A stretch of DNA of 64,000 bases from Spirosoma agri (GTDB taxonomy: Bacteria; Bacteroidota; Bacteroidia; Cytophagales; Spirosomataceae), in assembly GCF_010747415.1 (NCBI RefSeq), contig NZ_JAAGNZ010000001.1:3658001-3722000 (forward strand), read 5' to 3'. Below the pieces are notes generated by a model, which saw only the letters and a program-made list of their open reading frames with translations, made no database searches and was not told the origin of the DNA. The position numbers were made by a program, and so were the translations under genes. Within the stretch, counting starts at the first letter, position 1. Each line of letters opens with the position of its first letter. Below, one piece after another: positions 1-8,269 of the stretch.

Positions 1-262
1 GAAACACATCTTCTCCACAGTAAGAGCTAATGATGTTCGGATACTGCTCCGTGTTGACTTCATAGACGATCTGGTGCTTTTTCAGGTCTTTTTCCAAAAA
101 TCGCATGTCTTCGTAATGGACCGTCATCAGCAACTGCTGACGGGCTCCAAACCGCACGGTCCGAACTTTGGCGTCGTGAGCCAGGGTCAGGATGGTCTGC
201 AACGTACCGGGCGATACGATCCCGGCGGGCATATTGATTTTTACGGTATAGTAATCGCGCAT
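1..262 (-). CDS. Nitrite/sulfite reductase-like hemoprotein, N-terminal part (cut by window edge)
   Basis: The open frame begins at an ATG at 262 and runs off the left edge, giving 87 visible residues. They contain a PAGIVSPG stretch followed by VRFGARQQLLM, the pattern of the ferredoxin-like half-domain that starts siroheme nitrite and sulfite reductases. Its place as the last gene of a leftward nitrate assimilation run supports a role in nitrite reduction or a related redox step. The catalytic siroheme part is outside the window, so the exact enzyme cannot be named. A rubredoxin-type protein with the same N-terminal module is an alternative. Confidence 0.5.
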   Translation of the reverse strand, partial: MRDYYTVKINMPAGIVSPGTLQTILTLAHDAKVRTVRFGARQQLLMTVHYEDMRFLEKDLKKHQIVYEVNTEQYPNIISSYCGEDVF

Positions 263-272
263 AGTTTTTTGT

Positions 273-383
273 GTAGAGACCGCACCGGCGGACCGGCCAT
301 CCCTGGTGTCTCATGTGCGTCAGCAATAAACCCATCCGGTCAGGAGACGCCAGGGATGGCCGGTCCGCCGGTGCGGTCTCTAC
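273..383. repeat. Near-perfect 40-bp inverted repeat (MITE-like palindrome)
   Basis: Arms 273-312 and 344-383 are reverse complements over 40 bases with one mismatch, around a 31-nt loop. The outer ends read GTAGAGACC/GGTCTCTAC. The right arm supplies the stop codon of the nitrate reductase fusion (380-382). GTAGAGAC-ended palindromes are a common dispersed repeat type in Bacteroidota and cyanobacteria (from memory). It may also fold as an intercistronic hairpin. Confidence 0.85.
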
Positions 384-3300
384 GCCAGCACGTTCATTTT
401 TTCCAGAATACTCCGCACCTCGGGCCGGCACGAACCGCAGCCCGTTCCAGCCCCGGTCTTCTGACAAAGCTGCTGAAAATCGGTGCAGCCAGCCTGAATG
501 GCACGTTCCAGATTTCCCTGCCCGATGGTGTTGCAGGAACAAACTAGTTTACCTTCCACCGGGTCCACTTTTTTGCTGGCCCGCAGCAGTTGCAGTCGTT
601 TGTCGGATAGTTCAAGACCGTTGGCAATGAGGTCACGGAATTCGGCAAATTCATTTTTATCGCCGACCAGAATGGCCCCGACAAGCTTATCGGCCTGAAC
701 GATGCACTTCTTATAATACCGTTTCGCTTTATCGATAAAGACAATTTCCTCATAATCGGCTCCGGCTGCTGTTGCGGGGCCAGCGGGTACTTCACTGATG
801 CCGATACTACACAGATGCAGCCCTTCCATCTTGAGGATATTCATGGACAGGCTTCCGCGATACGGCTGTGAAATATCGCCCGCGATAAAGCGAGCGGCAA
901 TGTCGGCCTGTTGCTCAGCCGCCAGTGTAACACCCCACATCTGACCATTCCACTGGGCTACTTCGCCAGCGGCAAAAATGTCGGGATCAGCCGTTTGCAG
1001 GTAATCGTTCACGACGACGCCCCGGTTACAGGTCAGCCCGGCGGCACGGGCCAGTTCAATGTTCGGCTCCGTTCCGATCGCCATCACCACTACCTGACAG
1101 GGCAGTTTTCGACCCGATTTCAGCGTAACGCCTTCCAGCCGGGTGGTTCCGGCAAACGTCTGTACTTCCTCGTTGAAATATACCTCAATGCCCCGGTCCA
1201 GCAGTTCAAGATAGAGCAATTCGCTGGCGAGCGCATCGAGCTGACGTTCCATAAACCGCCCTGATCGATGAATCAGCGCCACGCGAACGTCAATCTGACG
1301 CAACGAAGCCGCTAGTTCCAGCCCTAACAAACCGCCCCCAACCACAACAGCCTGGGGTGACTTTTGATCAAGAAAGGGCAATAAAGAATCAGCATCGAGT
1401 CGGGACCGCATGTTGAAAATGCCGGGCAGACGGGGTACGCCTTTGGGCATAAACGCGCGACTACCGGTTGCTAACAGAAGCTTATCGTACTGATGTTCAA
1501 TGCCATTGGTATCCGTAACGACCTTACAAGCCCGGTCGATATGCGCAATGCCAACGCCTTTATGAACAACGATGTTAGTGTCGGCAAACTGATCTTCCCG
1601 AAGCTTGACAAGTTGCTCCCAGCTCTGCTCGCCACTGATGTAGTCGGGCAGCAGAACCCGGTTATAAAAGGGATAAATCTCCTTGGAGAAGACGTGGATT
1701 TCGTCGTTACTGTTCAGCGTCCGGTACGTATTGATGAAGCCCAAACCAGCCGAACCAGCTCCAATGATGATAATCTTCTCAACGGGTTTCCGATACGCCA
1801 CGACCTCAACCGCCGAAAACTTGAAATCCGGCTCTTTCGAGCGCGGGTCTACGAGCGAATTCGTCAAATTATTGGCCCGGTTCAGGGTACTGATTCCCGG
1901 CGCGCCAGCCGGCATCTTACCCCAGTGCATCGGCAGAAAACACAACCCAACGCGAACATCTTCCGTCAGTTGCGCCTTCACACGCACGTGCCCGCGCCGG
2001 CCCCGCACCTCCACTAACTGGCCTTCCTCAATGTTTCGAACTCGGGCGTCTTCGGGGTGAATTTGCAGGACGGGTTGCGCGCTGTGCTGGTTCAGTTTGG
2101 CAACCCGGCCCGTCTTGGTCATGGTGTGCCACTGATCGCGGATACGACCAGTCGTTAAGACAAGCGGAAAGTCTTCGTCAATGGGTTCGGACGTATTTTC
2201 GTCGGGAACCGCGTGAATCTGCGCCCGCTGGTTGGGGGTGTAAAAGCGATGATCCGTAAACAGTCGTTTCGTCCCGGTCTCCCCTATCCCGCTCCCCTCG
2301 CTTTGTGCCGGATAGGGCCATTGTATCGTACGTTTCGTTCGCAGCAACGCATGACTAACGCCCGTTACATCGACGTTCGTTCCGGCGGTAATGCGCGTGT
2401 ATTCCTCATACACCTCGGATGCATTCGCGTAGGTAAAATCAGCGCCGAAGCCCATTTTCTGCGCAAATCGCCAGATGATTTCGGCGTCGGGAAGCGCTTC
2501 GCCGGGTGCATCAAGCACTTTTGGCAAGTACGTGATCCGACGCTCGGCGTTGGTCATTGTTCCTTCTTTTTCGAGCCAGGCCGCAGCGGGCAGCACGACA
2601 TCGGCAAACTGTACGGTATCGGCCCGGTTCGATACATCCTGCACAACCACGAAACGAGCCTTTTTCAATGCTTTTTCGGCTGCGTTCACGTCAGGGAGGC
2701 TAACCAACGGATTCGTGTTGATGATCCAGATGGCTTTCAAGCGGTCGTCAGCCAGGGCTTCGACCATTTCAGTGGCCGTCAAACCGGGTTTAGCGGCAAT
2801 CTTGACCGGACTATTCCAGAACGCTTCCACTTCGGCACGGTGGGCGGCATTCGTCACGTCGCGGTGGGCGGGCAAACTGTTCGCCAGGCCACCTGTTTCG
2901 CGGCCACCCATCGCGTTCGGCTGACCCGTCAGCGAAAAAGGACCATTGCCGGGTTTGCCGATCCGGCCCGTGATCAGGTGCAGGTTGATCAGCGACAGAT
3001 TTTTGTTGACGCCGATCACCGACTGGTTCAGGCCCATCGTCCAGAGCGACAGAAACCCCTTCGAACGGCCAATCCACTCAGCCGCCGTTCGAATCGCATC
3101 GACCGAAACGCCACAGATGTCGGCGGCTTCCTCGATCGAGCGTTGCCTTACCTGCTCCTGGTAAGCTAAAAAACCATCGGCATGATTAGTAATAAACTCG
3201 TTGTCAATGTAATTTCGCTCGATCAGCAACCGACCAATGGCGTTATTGAGCACAATATCGGTGCCGGGCCGAAGCGGTAGATGCAGGTCCGCCGAGCGGG

Positions 3301-3919
3301 CAGTATCGGTCTTTCGAGGATCGATACAGATGATTTTCACGTTCGGATTAGCCGCTTTTCGCGCTTCGATACGACGCCACAGGATCGGGTGGCACCAGGC
3401 CGGATTGGCCCCTTCGACAAAAAATAAGTCCGCTTCGTCAATATCATCGTAACAAACCGGCACCGAATCTTCACCCAGCGACAGTTTATACCCAACCACC
3501 GCCGAACTCATGCAAAGCCGGGAATTCGTGTCGATGTTGTTGGAGCCGATAAACCCTTTGATGAGCTTATTGACCAGGTAATATTCTTCGGTCAGGCACT
3601 GCCCCGACACATAGAACGCAACAGAATCAGGGCCGTATTTCTGGATAAATGTCCTGAAGACGGCGGCAGTGCGTTCCAGAGCCGCTTCCCAACTCACCCG
3701 CTGCATCGGCATCGACCGGTTGAGCCGCATCTGGGGATAGAGCAGGCGATCCGACTGGTCCATGACCGTGTAATGCAGGTTCATCCCCTTCGAGCAAAGC
3801 ATACCCTTGCTGGATGGGTGTTGCGTATCACCTTCCAGGCTCAACCGCCCGTTCTGCTCCTGTTTGACTACAATTCCACAGCCAACGCCACAATAACAAC
3901 AGGTAGTTTGGTGAGTCAT
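380..3919 (-). CDS. Assimilatory nitrate reductase fused to FAD/NAD(P)H reductase and BFD [2Fe-2S] domain
   Basis: The 1179-aa protein should reduce nitrate to nitrite in the cytoplasm using NAD(P)H directly. Residues 1-700 are a molybdopterin oxidoreductase: 4Fe-4S cysteines C7, C10, C14 and C42, probable Mo-ligand C136 in NSRLCMSS, and a C-terminal molybdopterin dinucleotide-binding domain around 585-700. Residues 714-1080 are a NirB-type pyridine-nucleotide disulfide oxidoreductase, with an FAD GAGSAG motif near 720 and an NAD GGGLLG motif near 861. Residues 1125-1175 are a BFD-like [2Fe-2S] domain with C1127, C1129, C1161 and C1164. I chose the ATG at 3919 because the Fe-S motif starts six residues later. 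In Bacillus-type systems the electron-transfer part is a separate protein (NasB), so this is a one-chain version. It lies 78 nt downstream of narK. Confidence 0.93.
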   Translation of the reverse strand: MTHQTTCCYCGVGCGIVVKQEQNGRLSLEGDTQHPSSKGMLCSKGMNLHYTVMDQSDRLLYPQMRLNRSMPMQRVSWEAALERTAAVFRTFIQKYGPDSVAFYVSGQCLTEEYYLVNKLIKGFIGSNNIDTNSRLCMSSAVVGYKLSLGEDSVPVCYDDIDEADLFFVEGANPAWCHPILWRRIEARKAANPNVKIICIDPRKTDTARSADLHLPLRPGTDIVLNNAIGRLLIERNYIDNEFITNHADGFLAYQEQVRQRSIEEAADICGVSVDAIRTAAEWIGRSKGFLSLWTMGLNQSVIGVNKNLSLINLHLITGRIGKPGNGPFSLTGQPNAMGGRETGGLANSLPAHRDVTNAAHRAEVEAFWNSPVKIAAKPGLTATEMVEALADDRLKAIWIINTNPLVSLPDVNAAEKALKKARFVVVQDVSNRADTVQFADVVLPAAAWLEKEGTMTNAERRITYLPKVLDAPGEALPDAEIIWRFAQKMGFGADFTYANASEVYEEYTRITAGTNVDVTGVSHALLRTKRTIQWPYPAQSEGSGIGETGTKRLFTDHRFYTPNQRAQIHAVPDENTSEPIDEDFPLVLTTGRIRDQWHTMTKTGRVAKLNQHSAQPVLQIHPEDARVRNIEEGQLVEVRGRRGHVRVKAQLTEDVRVGLCFLPMHWGKMPAGAPGISTLNRANNLTNSLVDPRSKEPDFKFSAVEVVAYRKPVEKIIIIGAGSAGLGFINTYRTLNSNDEIHVFSKEIYPFYNRVLLPDYISGEQSWEQLVKLREDQFADTNIVVHKGVGIAHIDRACKVVTDTNGIEHQYDKLLLATGSRAFMPKGVPRLPGIFNMRSRLDADSLLPFLDQKSPQAVVVGGGLLGLELAASLRQIDVRVALIHRSGRFMERQLDALASELLYLELLDRGIEVYFNEEVQTFAGTTRLEGVTLKSGRKLPCQVVVMAIGTEPNIELARAAGLTCNRGVVVNDYLQTADPDIFAAGEVAQWNGQMWGVTLAAEQQADIAARFIAGDISQPYRGSLSMNILKMEGLHLCSIGISEVPAGPATAAGADYEEIVFIDKAKRYYKKCIVQADKLVGAILVGDKNEFAEFRDLIANGLELSDKRLQLLRASKKVDPVEGKLVCSCNTIGQGNLERAIQAGCTDFQQLCQKTGAGTGCGSCRPEVRSILEKMNVLA

Positions 3920-3997
3920 GATGCGTCCTGATTGAGTAGAGTAAACGGGTTGCAGAGCGGGTCGAAACCCGCCCGACAACACCGCATTCGTATAGGG

Positions 3998-5305
3998 TTA
4001 CGCAGTTTGCAATTCGGCTTCGGCGGGTTCGACCACCACCGATTTGTTAAAGTTGACCAGGAACAGAACCATTCCGATGACCGCTACGATACAGCCAATG
4101 TAGAGAAAAGCCTGTCCGTACGAGATCGACGGCGACTTGAACAGAAAGCCCATTAGCATACCACCGACGTTTCCGCCCGCACCAACGACACCCGAGATGA
4201 CGCCCACGGCTTTTGGATTTACAAAAGGCACGATCGCGTAGGTAGCCCCGTTCGACATTTTCAGGAACAGCGCAAAAGTGATCATCGCCAGAATCGCCAT
4301 GGGTAAGTTACCCGCCTGGGCGAATAGCATAATTCCCGCCCCTTCCAGCAGTAACATGGCCGCCAGCAGCAAGCCTTTGCCGCGCATACCGTATTTATTG
4401 CCCACTTTATCGGCCACAATACCGCCGAGTGCCCGGGCAAAAATGTTCATCCCGCCGAACAGCATCGCCCAGAAACCGGCCTGCGTTTCTTCCATCTTGA
4501 AATTGTCGAAGAAGTAGAGCGCAGCCACACCATCGAACGTAATTTCCATCCCGAAGCAGCAGCCATATGCCAGCGCCAATGCCCATACCCGAATGTCAGC
4601 GCAAGCCTTCCAGAAACTTACCTTCTCACCCGTTACCACCGTCCGTTCAACTTCAGGCGATCCGTAATTTCCATTGGGTGTATCCTGCGTGAACCGGTAA
4701 TAGACAAACGCCATGATCAGCATCAGAACGCCCGGAAAAATCATCGCCAGACGCCAGGCTTCGGGCTTCGTGTAGCCGAACCCGACAATGGTAGCCATGA
4801 TCAGCGGCATCGCCAGTTGGGTAATGCCACCGCCCAGATTGCCCCAGCCACCCGCTACGGCGTTGGCGGTTCCTTTAATTTTCGGGGCAAACATCATCGA
4901 CGTGTGAAACTGGGTGATCACAAAGGAGGCTCCAATGGTGCCGATCGCCAGGCGGAACAACAGAAATGTCGTGTAGTCATGCGCCAAACCGACAAACATC
5001 ACAGGTAATGATCCCAGCACGAGCAGCGCCGTGTAGGTTTTACGTGGTCCCCACGTATCGCAGAGTTTACCGACGATCAGCCGGGCAAAAATGGTTGCCG
5101 ACACGGCAGCAATGATGATGTTCCCGACCTGGGGTTTGGTCAGGCCCAGGTCGGCCCGGATGGCGGGCATCAGCGGAGCCAGTCCAAACCAGCCGAAAAA
5201 ACAGACGAAGAAGGTTAGCCACGTAATATGGAACGTGCGCATCTGAATCCCTTTGAAGCTAAGAACATTGAGCTTTTCGAGCGGCTTATTAACGAATGCA
5301 TTCAT
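3998..5305 (-). CDS. narK: NarK-type nitrate/nitrite transporter (MFS, NNP family)
   Basis: The 435-aa protein has about twelve hydrophobic segments and the NNP signature GGWGNLGGG at 152-160, with an early FARLIVGK segment near 73-80. It would import nitrate, or exchange nitrate and nitrite, across the inner membrane. It sits between the outer membrane channel gene and the nitrate reductase gene on the same strand, so it probably supplies substrate to the reductase. The first 20 residues are polar, and an in-frame ATG at residue 22 is a possible alternative start. Confidence 0.93.
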   Translation of the reverse strand: MNAFVNKPLEKLNVLSFKGIQMRTFHITWLTFFVCFFGWFGLAPLMPAIRADLGLTKPQVGNIIIAAVSATIFARLIVGKLCDTWGPRKTYTALLVLGSLPVMFVGLAHDYTTFLLFRLAIGTIGASFVITQFHTSMMFAPKIKGTANAVAGGWGNLGGGITQLAMPLIMATIVGFGYTKPEAWRLAMIFPGVLMLIMAFVYYRFTQDTPNGNYGSPEVERTVVTGEKVSFWKACADIRVWALALAYGCCFGMEITFDGVAALYFFDNFKMEETQAGFWAMLFGGMNIFARALGGIVADKVGNKYGMRGKGLLLAAMLLLEGAGIMLFAQAGNLPMAILAMITFALFLKMSNGATYAIVPFVNPKAVGVISGVVGAGGNVGGMLMGFLFKSPSISYGQAFLYIGCIVAVIGMVLFLVNFNKSVVVEPAEAELQTA

Positions 5306-5371
5306 GGTTGTGTGCGTTTAGAAAGTCTTGTGTTGTGTTTCTTTAGCGTTGGTTTTTGACCCGACGACCGA

Positions 5372-6922
5372 TTATTTTTTGATAGCGAAAAAGTCAGGGC
5401 GGATGTTAATCATCAGGTAAGCCCAGGTCCCGGTTTTACGTTTCTGGTCCATAGTACCCTGTTTGGCGTACTCCAGGCTATTTGTTCCCTTCATAAGCGA
5501 ATACCCAAACTCGGCGGTGGTAAACTTATTGAGGGCGTACGTCGCAATAAAGTCATACTCGATACCTAGTTTCGAGTCGATCAGCGCACCCGCGGGGGCA
5601 TCGGGCAGTTTGTTGTAGGTAGGAGCTGCCAGCGAAAAATAATGGACATCCAGACCCGTTGTCAGGCGATTGCCCGTGTACCTGAATTTCAGAAAGGCAT
5701 CTTTCAACCCACCCGTAGGAGATCCCGTTCCCGCGTAGAAATAATCCATATTACCCCGGAATTTGTGTGGTGTTCCGTACAAGGGATCAAATCGGCTGGT
5801 TTCTCCGGCCTGAATGGTGGTGGCATTGTTGCCCGATAGTAGTTCATAACCCGGTCCGAAGCTCAGTGGACCTTTCTGAATCATGACGTTGGCGCCGTAG
5901 TGATACGCCTTCCGAATGCTCAGTCCATCGCGGTCTTTACCGCTTTGGCCATACGCGAACGCCTGCCATTGGATTTTCCCAATTCGAGATGAAGGTCCAC
6001 CCAGCAAACCCGTCAGCATAGCACCATACGTCATACGTGAGTTCGTACCCGCCACGTCATAACGTCTCCCATATACGTAGCCTTGCGCGGCATTGCCCAG
6101 CGAGTCGATCCGATACTTCTGGAAGTCATCTTTGAAGAACAGCGCGGAGAACTTGGTCTGCCCCGACGACGGCCCGCGAAACGTGCGCGCCAGGTAAACC
6201 ATCTGGAACGATTTGAACTGCTGATTCTGACCGTTCGTGCTCAATGGCGTCAGTAAAACCGGGGCACCCCCTTTGCCGGCTGTCGGCAGGAAACCGGCGG
6301 GTACGGCCAGCGTTACGTTGTTGGTAGACAGGGCCGAAGCGGGTGCGTTGGCTGCCGTATAATAATCACCCACCACGCCGAATGCATCTGTGTTCTGGTT
6401 AAACCCAACACCCAGGTCGAGGGCCCAACCCTTGTGCTGCCCTTTCAGGATGGCGGCATCGAATCGGCGGCCCTGCTGAAGCCAGTCCAGGTTTCCGATC
6501 AGGCGGGCATCGTCGTAAATCATTTCCTGCCGGCCGATTTTCAACGATAAGTTTTGAATCGGCTTAAAGTTCATCGTCGTATCGGCACTGTTGATGAGCG
6601 TAATATCGGCCCAGGCTTCGTGCACCATGAGCCGGTTTCCATCAGCATTGTTGATCGTAGCGGCATCCTGACCCCAGACGCGGATATCCTGAATCGCCGT
6701 TTGAAACTGGATACGATCCCACTTGTACCCAAACGTCAGCCGGGTGCGCTGCGACGTAAAAAACGCAGCCGGGCTACCGTTGGGAACCAGATTACCAACC
6801 CCGTTCCGCAGTTCGGTTCGGGTGCGCAACTGCCCGACGAGCGAGACTTGCGCAGACAACTTCGATTGAGTAGCCAATAGAATAATCCATAGGGCTACTA
6901 TCCGATTAACGGTATAATTCAT
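5372..6922 (-). CDS. Alginate-export-type outer membrane beta-barrel porin
   Basis: The 516-aa protein starts at the ATG at 6922, giving a Sec signal peptide ending KLSAQ. Beyond it are many alternating beta strands, including RLTFGYKWDRIQFQTAIQD and QNLSLKIGRQEMIYDDARLI, typical of the alginate_exp (AlgE-like) 18-strand barrel family. In Bacteroidota such barrels often stand beside nitrate or nitrite genes. Here it is the first gene of the leftward run to narK and nitrate reductase, so an outer membrane route for nitrate or nitrite is the likely role. Substrate is inferred from context only. Confidence 0.82.
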   Translation of the reverse strand: MNYTVNRIVALWIILLATQSKLSAQVSLVGQLRTRTELRNGVGNLVPNGSPAAFFTSQRTRLTFGYKWDRIQFQTAIQDIRVWGQDAATINNADGNRLMVHEAWADITLINSADTTMNFKPIQNLSLKIGRQEMIYDDARLIGNLDWLQQGRRFDAAILKGQHKGWALDLGVGFNQNTDAFGVVGDYYTAANAPASALSTNNVTLAVPAGFLPTAGKGGAPVLLTPLSTNGQNQQFKSFQMVYLARTFRGPSSGQTKFSALFFKDDFQKYRIDSLGNAAQGYVYGRRYDVAGTNSRMTYGAMLTGLLGGPSSRIGKIQWQAFAYGQSGKDRDGLSIRKAYHYGANVMIQKGPLSFGPGYELLSGNNATTIQAGETSRFDPLYGTPHKFRGNMDYFYAGTGSPTGGLKDAFLKFRYTGNRLTTGLDVHYFSLAAPTYNKLPDAPAGALIDSKLGIEYDFIATYALNKFTTAEFGYSLMKGTNSLEYAKQGTMDQKRKTGTWAYLMINIRPDFFAIKK

Positions 6923-7234
6923 AGCAATAGACAATCCGGTTAAGACGAAAATGAACGGTAGAAGCACTAGCGAGCGGGCTTATCCAGATAGGATAAGCGC
7001 TTGACGAACAGACCGGGATCGATCGTTCTGACGAAGAAAGGGCGAGGATGGGTGGGCTGTTGCCGCACCATTGGCGTGAAGACGCGGATTTGCTTTACCT
7101 GCTTTTTTTCATTTTCTTTGAAGCGTTTGTGTTTTTCGCATAAACAATCCTGTTTGGCCGATCCAAAGGTGCCCCCACACCGGATCGGCTTTTTTTGTTT
7201 GAATTCCTGTTTTGTCGGACGCCACAACCCTTAC
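6923..7234. other. Non-coding leader between cobA and the porin gene, with two hairpins
   Basis: There is no convincing gene in this 312-nt gap. It holds an 8-bp hairpin (GCTTATCC/GGATAAGC, 6978-6998) about 56 nt before the porin ATG, and an 8-bp stem GCCGATCC/GGATCGGC at 7157-7189. The second stem is followed by seven T on the plus strand, so it looks like a terminator for rightward transcription, although no rightward gene ends here. It may be a leader structure for the leftward nitrate run. No known riboswitch was recognised. Confidence 0.45.
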
Positions 7235-8017
7235 CTAGCAGGCCATAGAGAAGTTACGCATGCACTCCGCCAGGTAAGACGGATGCAGGGAAACCACGTC
7301 GCCAATGATGAGTACAGCGGGCGCCCCCACGCCTTGTGCTGCCACCAATTGAGGTATGTTCCAGACCTGACCAAGTACACTCTGTTCATCAGCCCGCGTG
7401 CCGTTCTGCACGACCGCCATCGGCAAATGACCACGACCGGCTTCACAGTACATAGCGCAGATTTCGGCTAGCTTGCTCAGCCCCATCAGCACGACAACCG
7501 TAGCTTTTGACTGAACGGCCAGCCGCAGATCGTCGGACAGTTCGCCGTGGCGCGTCGTCCCCGTAATGACCCAGAAACTTTCGCTGACGCCCCGGCTTGT
7601 GACCGGAATACCCTGCGATGCGGGTACAGCAATACAACTTGATACGCCCGGTACCACCTCGCACTGAATGCCGTACTGACGCGCATAGTCATATTCTTCA
7701 AAACCGCGCCCGAATACGTACGGGTCGCCCCCTTTTAACCGCACCACATGACCATGCTCCTGCGCCAGACGCACGATCAGCGTATTGATTTCGTCCTGTG
7801 ATAGCGACACTCTGCCGGCCCGTTTGCCAACGTACATTGTCAGCGCCGATTCAGGTGCAAAATCCAGTAAAGAGTCATTAGCAAGGTCGTCGTATAAAAC
7901 AACATCTGCCTGCCGGAGCGCCCTGATCCCTTTCAAGGTGATCAATTCGCCGTTGCCGGGACCCGCCCCCACGAGTGTAAGCTTTGGCTGCATCGATTGA
8001 TAAGGTTTAGCTTTCAT
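7235..8017 (-). CDS. cobA: Uroporphyrinogen-III C-methyltransferase (SUMT)
   Basis: The 260-aa protein matches the SAM-dependent tetrapyrrole methylase family. It has the N-terminal GAGPGNGELITLKG loop (about 17-30), RLKGGDPYVFGRG near 93-105, and the VVPGVSS segment. It makes precorrin-2, the precursor of siroheme, the cofactor of the adjacent nitrite reductase NirB. There is no fused CysG-type oxidase/chelatase domain, so siroheme completion needs another gene. It is divergent from nirB across a 252-nt AT-rich gap. Confidence 0.95.
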   Translation of the reverse strand: MKAKPYQSMQPKLTLVGAGPGNGELITLKGIRALRQADVVLYDDLANDSLLDFAPESALTMYVGKRAGRVSLSQDEINTLIVRLAQEHGHVVRLKGGDPYVFGRGFEEYDYARQYGIQCEVVPGVSSCIAVPASQGIPVTSRGVSESFWVITGTTRHGELSDDLRLAVQSKATVVVLMGLSKLAEICAMYCEAGRGHLPMAVVQNGTRADEQSVLGQVWNIPQLVAAQGVGAPAVLIIGDVVSLHPSYLAECMRNFSMAC

Positions 8018-8066
8018 AGTTAAATAATACTATAACCAGTAAAAGCGTTCTGTTCTAATAACTGCT

Positions 8067-8096
8067 CAAAATTATGAGTGATATTTTGAAAAACAA
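8067..8096 (-). promoter_or_regulatory. Candidate Bacteroidota promoter for cobA
   Basis: On the minus strand a TTG at 8096-8094 is followed after 19 nt by TAATTTTG (8074-8067). This fits the Bacteroidota -33 TTG / -7 TAnnTTTG pattern and would give a leader of roughly 40 nt before the cobA ATG at 8017. Confidence 0.5.
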
Positions 8097-8171
8097 TACC
8101 TATTTCGCAAAAACTAGATTAAATTTTAGCTAAAACGAAACAATATTCTATGTTTTTCCCAAAAAACAGTT

Positions 8172-8179
8172 TAGTTTTG
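8172..8179 (+). promoter_or_regulatory. Candidate -7 element for nirBD
   Basis: TAGTTTTG matches TAnnTTTG and lies about 90 nt before the nirB ATG. No clean -33 TTG is seen at the expected distance, so the promoter may depend on an activator such as the NarL-like regulator encoded downstream. Confidence 0.35.
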
Positions 8180-8269
8180 ACCTATCAAATTTTAAGAGCT
8201 ACGGGGGTAATTCTTAGAATAACACTATTTAAAAACAGGTTTGTTTCATTGATATAGTCAATTTAAACT

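Noticed and set aside
2213..3169. 318-codon plus-strand open frame
   Set aside because: It lies entirely antisense to the well-supported nitrate reductase and has no recognisable domain; a GC-rich shadow frame.
6923..7234. Molybdenum cofactor or other known riboswitch in the porin leader
   Set aside because: Hairpins are present but no conserved riboswitch core could be recognised by reading.
7001..7471. Rightward 156-codon frame upstream of the porin gene
   Set aside because: It crosses the leader and the antisense of cobA, with unlikely composition. The hairpin and leader explain the space better.
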